Source of the DNA: Photobacterium profundum
GTDB taxonomy: Bacteria; Pseudomonadota; Gammaproteobacteria; Enterobacterales; Vibrionaceae
Length of the DNA: 64,000 nt
Direction of reading: 5' to 3'
Assembly: GCF_003026285.1 (NCBI RefSeq)
Contig: NZ_PYOD01000007.1
Location: 1 to 64,000 of the forward strand
Both the position numbers and the translations under genes were made by a program. The stretch's first letter is position 1. Every line of letters begins with the position of its first letter. Below, piece by piece: positions 57,457-64,000 of this stretch. The notes under the pieces are model-generated. The model searched no databases and had not been told where the DNA came from. It was given only the letters and a program-made list of their open reading frames with translations.

Positions 57457-59916
57457 ATGCGGGTATTTAAGTTTGGTGGTTCATCTTTATCAGATGCAGA
57501 ACGATTTTTACGAGCGGCAGATATTATTGCCAATAATGCGCAACAAGGTGATGTGTCTGTCGTGCTTTCAGCGCCAGGAAAAGTAACAAACAAGCTCGTT
57601 TCGGTAATAGATAGTACTGTAAAAACTGGCGATGCAAATCTTCAGGTTGCTGATGTAGAAGCTGTATTTAATGAATTATTTTCTGGACTTAAAGTGTTGG
57701 TGCCAAGCTTTGATAAGGATTTGGTTGATGCAAAGCTAGCGAGTTCGTTAGGTCAACTTAAACAGTATGTACATGGCATGAAGTTATTAGGTTTATGCCC
57801 TGATAATGTATATGCCAAAATCATCAGTAAAGGTGAACGTTTATCTATTGTTACGATGAAAGCATTGCTTGAAGCGAAAGGTCAGCCTGCGAGCTTAATT
57901 GACCCTGTTGCCTATTTGTTTGCCCAAGGCGATTACCTCGAAGCACATGTTGATATCGAAGTTTCGACGCAAAATTTCAAACGAAACCCTCTGCCTGAAG
58001 GTCACGTTAATATTATGCCTGGTTTTACTGCCGGTAATAGCGACGGTGAATTAGTAACGTTAGGGCGTAATGGTTCCGATTATTCCGCAGCAGTATTGGC
58101 AGCTTGCCTTCGTGCTGAATGTTGTGAAATCTGGACTGATGTTGATGGTGTGTACAGCTGTGATCCTCGTATTGTACCTGATGCGCGTTTACTTAAATCC
58201 CTCAGTTACCAAGAAGCGATGGAGCTATCCTATTTTGGTGCCTCGGTTCTACACCCAAAAACAATCGCACCAATTGCCCAGTTCCATATTCCTTGCTTAA
58301 TCAAAAACAGTTTTAGTCCACAAGGTGCTGGTACATTAATCGGTCTTGATACCGGTGAAGATAACTTGGCGATTAAAGGCATTACCACGCTGAAAAATCT
58401 GACCATGGTCAACGTATCGGGTCCAGGAATGAAAGGCATGGTTGGCATGGCTGCGCGTGTCTTTGGTGCGATGTCGATTTCTGGTGTATCGATTGTATTG
58501 ATTACACAATCATCGTCTGAATACAGCATTAGTTTCTGTATCGAAAGTGATGATAAAGTTGCTGCGCAACAAGCGTTACAAAATAACTTCGAGTTAGAGT
58601 TAAAAGAAGGCCTCTTAGAGCCGATCGAGTTTATCGATGATTCAGCCATTGTGACATTAGTGGGTGACGGTATGCGTACATCGCAAGGGGTTGCCTCACG
58701 CTTCTTTACTTCTTTAGCTGAGGTAAATGTGAATATTATTGCGATAGCTCAAGGTTCTTCTGAGCGTGCAATTTCTGCGGTAATCCCAGCAATGAAAGTG
58801 GCTGAAGCGGTGAAAGCGTGTCATGAAAACCTGTTTAACAGTAAACACTTTCTTGATGTATTTGTGATTGGTGTTGGTGGTGTTGGTGGTGAATTGGTTG
58901 AACAAATTCGTCGTCAACAAGCAAAACTTGCAGACAAAGGCATTGTTATTCGTGTCTGTGGTTTAGCTAATAGTAAAGGCTTGTTACTTAATAACAATGG
59001 TATTTCACTTGAAAACTGGCGTGATCAGGTAGGGGTGGCTAATGAGCCATTAACTCTGGCACGTATGATCCAATTGGTTCAGCGTCACCATATTATTAAC
59101 CCTGTTGTGATTGATTGTACGTCTGATCAAGGTATTGCAGAGCAGTACGTTGACTATCTAGCGGCAGGTTTCCACGTTATTACGCCAAACAAGAAAGCCA
59201 ATACTGCGAGCATGGCGTATTACCATCAGTTACGTCAGGCGGCACGCTCTACTCGTCGTAAGTTTATGTACGATACAACGGTTGGTGCTGGTTTGCCGGT
59301 TATTGAAAATTTACAGAATTTGCTGTCTGCTGGTGACGAACTTTCGCGTTTCTCTGGCATTTTATCGGGTTCATTATCTTATATCTTCGGTAAGTTAGAT
59401 GAAGGTATGAGTTTTAGTGATGCAACCACGGTGGCTCGTGAAAATGGCTTTACAGAACCTGATCCTCGTGATGATTTATCGGGTATGGATGTCGCACGTA
59501 AACTGCTTATTCTGGCGCGTGAAACGGGCTTAGCACTAGAACTGGAAGATGTTGTCGTCGAGCAGGCATTACCGCCAGGTTTTAATGCAGAAGGCTCTAT
59601 TGATGATTTCATGGCTCGTTTGCCAGAAGCGAATGCTTACTTTGAGCAGTTATCAGCAGATGCAGCAAAAGAAGATAAAGTCTTGCGTTACGTGGGAGAA
59701 ATTGATCAAGGTAAATGCTTCGTTAAGATTGCAGCAGTAAACCCTGATGATCCAATGTTTAAAATTAAAGATGGCGAAAATGCCTTGGCATTCTACAGCC
59801 GTTATTATCAACCGATTCCACTAGTATTACGTGGTTACGGTGCAGGTACAGAAGTGACAGCAGCTGGTGTGTTTGCTGATCTAATGCGTACATTAGGCTG
59901 GAAGTTGGGAGTATAA
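57457..59916 (+). CDS. thrA: Bifunctional aspartokinase I / homoserine dehydrogenase I
   Basis: The protein has 819 aa. The aspartokinase domain (about 1-300) opens with [14 protein letters not shown] and holds [19 protein letters not shown] regulatory domains (about 310-460) bind threonine for feedback inhibition. The homoserine dehydrogenase domain (about 465-819) has the NAD(P) loop [12 protein letters not shown]. It catalyses the first and third steps from aspartate. The start has GGGAGTAGGG upstream. It is the first structural gene after the attenuator; thrB follows after two bases. Confidence 0.97.
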   Translation: MRVFKFGGSSLSDAERFLRAADIIANNAQQGDVSVVLSAPGKVTNKLVSVIDSTVKTGDANLQVADVEAVFNELFSGLKVLVPSFDKDLVDAKLASSLGQLKQYVHGMKLLGLCPDNVYAKIISKGERLSIVTMKALLEAKGQPASLIDPVAYLFAQGDYLEAHVDIEVSTQNFKRNPLPEGHVNIMPGFTAGNSDGELVTLGRNGSDYSAAVLAACLRAECCEIWTDVDGVYSCDPRIVPDARLLKSLSYQEAMELSYFGASVLHPKTIAPIAQFHIPCLIKNSFSPQGAGTLIGLDTGEDNLAIKGITTLKNLTMVNVSGPGMKGMVGMAARVFGAMSISGVSIVLITQSSSEYSISFCIESDDKVAAQQALQNNFELELKEGLLEPIEFIDDSAIVTLVGDGMRTSQGVASRFFTSLAEVNVNIIAIAQGSSERAISAVIPAMKVAEAVKACHENLFNSKHFLDVFVIGVGGVGGELVEQIRRQQAKLADKGIVIRVCGLANSKGLLLNNNGISLENWRDQVGVANEPLTLARMIQLVQRHHIINPVVIDCTSDQGIAEQYVDYLAAGFHVITPNKKANTASMAYYHQLRQAARSTRRKFMYDTTVGAGLPVIENLQNLLSAGDELSRFSGILSGSLSYIFGKLDEGMSFSDATTVARENGFTEPDPRDDLSGMDVARKLLILARETGLALELEDVVVEQALPPGFNAEGSIDDFMARLPEANAYFEQLSADAAKEDKVLRYVGEIDQGKCFVKIAAVNPDDPMFKIKDGENALAFYSRYYQPIPLVLRGYGAGTEVTAAGVFADLMRTLGWKLGV

Positions 59917-59918
59917 AA

Positions 59919-60875
59919 ATGAGTGTTGTTGTTTATGCGCCAGCATCAATTGGCAATGTAAGTGTTGGATTTGATGTACTGGGTGCCGCGGTATCACCGA
60001 TTGATGGCTCTTTGTTAGGTGATCGCGTTGAAGTTGCCGCTGGTGAGCAACCTTTTACTTTAAAATGCGTTGGTGACTTCGTTGCAAAACTGCCAGTAGA
60101 ACAAGACGAGAACATTGTTTACCACTGCTGGTTAGTGTTTGCTCGTGAGTTAGATAAGAAAAACATCGAATTAAAACCTGTATCGATGACGCTTGAAAAG
60201 AATATGCCAATAGGCTCGGGTTTAGGTTCAAGTGCATGTTCAGTTGTTGCTGCATTAGATGCATTAAACCGTTTTCATGAAATGCCGTTGAATGAAGTCG
60301 AATTACTGGCTTTAATGGGCGAAATGGAAGCAAAAATATCAGGCAGTTTGCATTACGATAATGTGGCACCGTGTTATTTAGGTGGGCTGCAATTTATGGT
60401 TCAAGAGCTGGGTATTATTAGCCAGCCAGTGCCTTGTTTTGACGATTGGTATTGGGTAATGGCTTACCCTGGCATAAAAGTACCAACAGCAGAAGCGCGT
60501 GCAATCTTGCCATCTCAGTACCGCCGACAAGATGTGATTGCACATGGTCGTTACCTTGGCGGCTTCATTCATGCCTGCCATTCTCAGCAACCAGAGCTTG
60601 CAGCAAAAATGGTTAAAGATGTGGTTGCTGAACCTTATCGTGAACGATTATTACCAGGCTTTTCAAATGCACGACAATATGCACTGGAAGCTGGTGCCTT
60701 GGCTAGTGGGATCTCTGGGTCGGGACCAACCATGTTCAGTGTATGTAATGACCTAGAAGTAGCAAAACGTATTGCACGTTGGCTCGAAGACAATTATGTT
60801 CAGAATGATGAAGGATTTGTCCATGTTTGTCGTTTAGACAGCACGGGATCGAAAGTAACAGGAAGTGAGCTATAA
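59919..60875 (+). CDS. thrB: Homoserine kinase
   Basis: ThrB (318 aa) is a GHMP kinase that phosphorylates homoserine. ATP loop: [21 protein letters not shown]-terminal [18 protein letters not shown]-terminal [14 protein letters not shown]. It is cytosolic. It starts two bases after the thrA stop and ends two before thrC, so the three are translationally linked. Confidence 0.97.
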   Translation: MSVVVYAPASIGNVSVGFDVLGAAVSPIDGSLLGDRVEVAAGEQPFTLKCVGDFVAKLPVEQDENIVYHCWLVFARELDKKNIELKPVSMTLEKNMPIGSGLGSSACSVVAALDALNRFHEMPLNEVELLALMGEMEAKISGSLHYDNVAPCYLGGLQFMVQELGIISQPVPCFDDWYWVMAYPGIKVPTAEARAILPSQYRRQDVIAHGRYLGGFIHACHSQQPELAAKMVKDVVAEPYRERLLPGFSNARQYALEAGALASGISGSGPTMFSVCNDLEVAKRIARWLEDNYVQNDEGFVHVCRLDSTGSKVTGSEL

Positions 60876-60877
60876 CT

Positions 60878-62164
60878 ATGAAGTTGTATAATTTAAAAGA
60901 ACATCAAGAACAGGTTTCCTTTGGTCAGGCAGTGCGTCAGGGCTTAGGACGTAATCAAGGTCTGTTTTTCCCATCAGAGTTACCTGATTTGGGTGATGTC
61001 GATGCATTATTAGAAATGGATTTTGTTAGCCGTAGCAGCAAAATCCTTTCCGCCTTTATTGGTGAAGAGCTTACTTCAGAAACCGTTAATCAGATGGTGG
61101 GTAACGCATTCCAATTCCCAGCCCCATTAGCGAAAGTAAAAGATGACGTTTACGCTCTAGAGTTATTTCATGGCCCGACATTAGCCTTTAAAGATTTCGG
61201 TGGCCGATTCATGGCGCAATCTTTAGCTGCTGTGTCTGACAAAGATGGCAAAGTTACTATTTTGACTGCAACATCTGGTGATACGGGGGCAGCTGTTGCC
61301 CATGCATTTTATGGCATGGATAATATCAAGGTTGTGATCTTATATCCGAAAGGCAAAATCAGCCCGTTACAGGAAAAGTTATTTTGTACATTAGGTCGCA
61401 ACATCACAACCGTTGCTGTTGATGGCACATTTGATGATTGTCAGTCGCTGGTTAAAGCCTCGTTTGATGACGCTCAATTACGCCAAGATGTTGGTCTAAA
61501 CTCAGCAAACTCAATTAACATCAGCCGTTTAATGGCACAGATTTGTTATTACTTCGAAGCCGTTTCTCAGTTGCCTAAAGCACAACGTGACAATTTAGTG
61601 ATTTCAGTACCCAGTGGTAACTTTGGTAATTTGACGGCAGGTTTGTTGGCTAAATCACTTGGTTTACCAGTGAAGCGCTTTATTGTTGCTACGAATGCGA
61701 ATGACACCGTGCCACGTTACCTGCAAACGGGTGATTGGGCTCCAACCTCGACGATTCCAACCATTTCTAATGCGATGGATGTGAGTGAGCCGAATAACTG
61801 GCCACGTATCGAAGAGTTATGTCAGTTGAAAGGCTGGGGGCTTAACGAGCTTGGCTACGGCGCAGTAACAGACGAGCAAACAGCAGAAACGTTGCGTGAC
61901 ATGAATGCTGATGGTTACTTATGCGAACCGCATGGGGCGATTGCTTACCGTGTGCTTAACGAACAGTTACAAGATGGCGAAACCGGCTTGTTCTTATGTA
62001 CGGCGCACCCGGCGAAGTTTAAAGAAGTGGTTGATGAGATCCTTGAGCTTGATATCGATCTGCCAGCCCCGCTTGCTAAGCATGGCGCGATGGAGCTGTT
62101 ATCACTAGAGCGCGATAATGATTTTGAGCAGTTAAAAGCAGTGTTGCGAAGTGTTCAAGATTAA
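60878..62164 (+). CDS. thrC: Threonine synthase
   Basis: This PLP enzyme (428 aa) converts O-phosphohomoserine to threonine. The PLP lysine is in LAFKDFGGRF; TATSGDTGAAVAHAF binds the phosphate and SGNFGNLTAG follows. It is the last gene of the thrLABC operon and is followed by a strong terminator. Confidence 0.97.
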   Translation: MKLYNLKEHQEQVSFGQAVRQGLGRNQGLFFPSELPDLGDVDALLEMDFVSRSSKILSAFIGEELTSETVNQMVGNAFQFPAPLAKVKDDVYALELFHGPTLAFKDFGGRFMAQSLAAVSDKDGKVTILTATSGDTGAAVAHAFYGMDNIKVVILYPKGKISPLQEKLFCTLGRNITTVAVDGTFDDCQSLVKASFDDAQLRQDVGLNSANSINISRLMAQICYYFEAVSQLPKAQRDNLVISVPSGNFGNLTAGLLAKSLGLPVKRFIVATNANDTVPRYLQTGDWAPTSTIPTISNAMDVSEPNNWPRIEELCQLKGWGLNELGYGAVTDEQTAETLRDMNADGYLCEPHGAIAYRVLNEQLQDGETGLFLCTAHPAKFKEVVDEILELDIDLPAPLAKHGAMELLSLERDNDFEQLKAVLRSVQD

Positions 62165-62192
62165 AATGATCTAACATGTTTTTTAGAAATTG

Positions 62193-62224
62193 AAAACGGT
62201 AGCCGTAATGGCTACCGTTTTTTT
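62193..62224. terminator. Terminator after thrC, shared with convergent symporter gene
   Basis: AAACGGTAGCC (62194-62204) pairs with GGCTACCGTTT (62210-62220) around GTAAT, followed by seven T on the plus strand. On the minus strand only four T follow, so it is stronger for thrC. Confidence 0.9.
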
Positions 62225-62229
62225 ATGCG

Positions 62230-63411
62230 TTAACTTTCTTGTTGAGTTTCTATTGCTGGCTGGTGTTTTTCTTCTTTAGAAAATTTATTGACCCATAATG
62301 CGATAGCGCCATCACCAGTAATATTACAGGCTGTACCAAAGCTATCTTGTGCCATATATAGTGCAATCATGAGGGCAAGCTCTGCCTCGCCAAAACCGAG
62401 CATAGAAGCCATTAACCCTAGCGCCGCCATTACTGCACCACCGGGTGCTCCAGGTGCGGCAATCATAGTAATACCAAGCATCATAATGAACGGTAACATT
62501 TCAATTAATGATGGGATGGCAATATGTTGGCTTAATGCCATTACAGCAGTAGAGCAAGTGACGAGTGTAATGGTTGAACCTGAAAGGTGGATCGTGGCAC
62601 ATAAAGGGATCGTAAAGTTTGCAATAGAATCATCAACACCATTCTTTTTTGTTTGGCGCAGGGTAACCGGAATGGTTGCAGCCGACGACATGGTACCAAC
62701 GGCGGTGAAGTAGGCCGGTAGCATGTTTTTGATTAATTTTATTGGTGACTGACGAAGTACCAACCCCGTTATAGTGTACTGAATAGTAATCCATACCCAA
62801 TGCATGATGATAGCTAGGGTTAAGACTACACCGAATGTTTTTAATGTGGTAAAAACCGTTCCTTCTGCTGACATTTCAGCAAACACGCCAGCAATATATA
62901 GCGGTAAAAATGGAATAATGACTTTTGCTAATAAAAGGTCAATAACATTGCGCCCTTCATCTGCAATTTTTCTTAAATTTTGGCTATCGGTAATACTGAT
63001 ACCTAATCCAAATAAAAAGGCAGTGGCGAGAGCCGTCATTACACCAAATAATGGCGGTATTTCTAATGTTAGAAAGCTTGTTAATTTATCAGAACTGCTA
63101 GCGACGGTAACCGTTGATTCTGGTAATCCAGCGATGACAACGCTGGCAACAAGAAAGGCGAGGCTACCTGCAATAATCGTTGAACCGTAAGAGAGTGCGA
63201 CGGTTTTACCTAATAACGAACCTGAATTTTTAGGTAAGCTGGCAATACCGCTAGTAATGTAAAAAAGAATAATAAGAGGAATGGTAAAACCGATTAGTTG
63301 GCCGCCAAGTTGTTTTATTGTTAGTAGTGTTCGAATTATGCTATCCGGCGCAAAAAAGCCGAGTAGGATGCCGACTAAAATACCAGAGATCAATTTTAGT
63401 ATTAACTTCAT
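62230..63411 (-). CDS. DAACS-family cation:amino acid symporter
   Basis: This inner-membrane protein of 393 aa has the Glt fold (eight helices and two re-entrant hairpins). The HP1 serine tract is TMSSAATIPVT and the last helix contains DSFGTACNITGD (356-367). The Arg that binds dicarboxylate side chains in the family is Gly359 here, so a neutral substrate is more likely than glutamate or aspartate. I start at the ATG at 63411 with AGGAG eight bases upstream. The substrate is unknown. Confidence 0.88.
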   Translation of the reverse strand: MKLILKLISGILVGILLGFFAPDSIIRTLLTIKQLGGQLIGFTIPLIILFYITSGIASLPKNSGSLLGKTVALSYGSTIIAGSLAFLVASVVIAGLPESTVTVASSSDKLTSFLTLEIPPLFGVMTALATAFLFGLGISITDSQNLRKIADEGRNVIDLLLAKVIIPFLPLYIAGVFAEMSAEGTVFTTLKTFGVVLTLAIIMHWVWITIQYTITGLVLRQSPIKLIKNMLPAYFTAVGTMSSAATIPVTLRQTKKNGVDDSIANFTIPLCATIHLSGSTITLVTCSTAVMALSQHIAIPSLIEMLPFIMMLGITMIAAPGAPGGAVMAALGLMASMLGFGEAELALMIALYMAQDSFGTACNITGDGAIALWVNKFSKEEKHQPAIETQQES

Positions 63412-63714
63412 AAAGCTGGCTCCTGAGAGGGAATGTTTTAAGAAATTTATGCTGCACATTGTTATTTGTCCAATTGTTCATACAAACAACTGTGCTGGCA
63501 ATGTACGCTAAATTTAGTGAAACTGTCTGTTATTTGGTCGGTATTGAGAGGTGAATATTAAAAATATCCATATTTGTGATATGAACGCCATACTGAAAAG
63601 TAAGCTGATATTAAAGAGGGGGTAGATTAAAGGCGGCATGATTTGATGAATAACAGGCATAAAAAAACGGCACCTTAGGCACCGTCCTATTTATACTTTT
63701 ATCTAATAGCTAAA
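63412..63714. other. Intergenic region between symporter and grcA
   Basis: A 303-bp space with the grcA terminator (63661-63685) and the symporter promoter region. No gene or clear regulator site is seen. Confidence 0.5.
63661..63685 (-). terminator. Terminator of grcA
   Basis: Read leftwards, ACGGTGCC pairs with GGTGCCGT (with two G-U wobbles) around TAA and is followed by seven T. It lies 30 bp beyond the grcA stop. Confidence 0.82.
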
Positions 63715-64000
63715 TTACAGGCTGCTAGTGAAAGTACGAGCGATTACGTCTTTTTGCTGCTCTGTTGTTAGAGAGTTAAAACGTACAGCATAACCTGATA
63801 CACGGATTGTTAACTGTGGGTATTTTTCTGGGTGTGCTACTGCATCTTCCAGTGTTTCTTTCTTAAGAACGTTAACGTTAAGGTGCTGACCACCTTCAAT
63901 CTTAGCTGGAACTTCGATAGCAACGTCACGAGACTCGTATTCACCTAGGTCTGCTGCTGCGATAACTTGATCTTCTTCAAAGCCAGTTTTTGCTACAACA
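63715..64000 (-). CDS. grcA: Autonomous glycyl radical cofactor GrcA, 3' part
   Basis: The last 94 codons are visible; the start lies beyond the right edge. The C-terminus reads [12 protein letters not shown] and [21 protein letters not shown], with the radical glycine in RVSGYAVRF. The N-terminal part [14 protein letters not shown] matches GrcA (YfiD) and not pyruvate formate-lyase. GrcA replaces the oxygen-damaged C-terminus of PflB. Its location near arcA fits anaerobic control. Confidence 0.93.
   Translation of the reverse strand, partial: VVAKTGFEEDQVIAAADLGEYESRDVAIEVPAKIEGGQHLNVNVLKKETLEDAVAHPEKYPQLTIRVSGYAVRFNSLTTEQQKDVIARTFTSSL

Noticed and set aside
63715-64000. C-terminus of pyruvate formate-lyase PflB
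   Set aside because: The glycyl radical region is shared, but the preceding [10 protein letters not shown] segment is that of GrcA, not PflB.

Overview
The window is ordinary chromosomal DNA of a marine gammaproteobacterium of the family Vibrionaceae, most likely Photobacterium (P. profundum-like). The reasons are the chitin-disaccharide operon next to the hybrid kinase ChiS, the arcA/arcB/thrABC/grcA neighbourhood, moderate to low GC, and a GH9 protein whose Asp139, Asp143 and Glu555 match the catalytic residues I remember for a P. profundum exo-glucosaminidase. I see no prophage, insertion sequence, integron or CRISPR array. Almost all genes are intact and recognisable.

Region 1 (1-19.5 kb): the end of a tRNA-Asp gene and a small membrane protein are followed by one long leftward operon (15300 to 945, terminator near 812). 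It encodes a periplasmic chitooligosaccharide-binding protein, two permeases and two ATPases of a dipeptide-type ABC importer, a GH9 glucosaminidase, a sugar kinase, a GH20 hexosaminidase, the GH94 chitobiose phosphorylase ChbP and a phosphohexomutase. Together these import GlcNAc/GlcN disaccharides, split them in the cytoplasm by phosphorolysis or hydrolysis, and deliver hexosamine-6-phosphates. ChiS, the membrane-bound DNA-binding regulator of chitin use, lies directly upstream. The 766-bp space between chiS and the operon holds a near-perfect CRP site and a helically phased direct repeat.

Region 2 (19.7-29.8 kb): housekeeping genes rsmC, a PerM-type permease, hemL, clcA, erpA, a MepM-like endopeptidase, tyrS, dedA and a VOC protein, plus an unlisted 33-residue small membrane protein candidate at 22158.

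Region 3 (29.9-47.3 kb): a TRIC-like membrane protein, a mtnN-cbiB-btuF operon (nucleosidase and cobalamin salvage), two complete but dissimilar glutamate synthases in tandem, and the radical-SAM gene yhcC diverging from them.

Region 4 (47.3-64 kb): respiratory and central-metabolism control and threonine synthesis. There is a PAS-GGDEF protein, arcB with an overlapping lipoprotein gene, convergent arcA with an FNR site upstream, a DUF3293 gene, an RraA-family gene, a small outer-membrane protein, aceK, the thrLABC operon with a legible attenuator, a DAACS-family symporter, and the 3' part of grcA at the right edge.

No overt new system was found. The best leads are the operator-like repeats before the chitin operon, the 33-aa membrane protein, the arcB-coupled lipoprotein together with an ArcB that lacks one of the two redox cysteines, a G10 tract inside one gltD, and the unassigned palindromes in the glt intergenic region. 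Database names and literature facts are from memory; no search was run.
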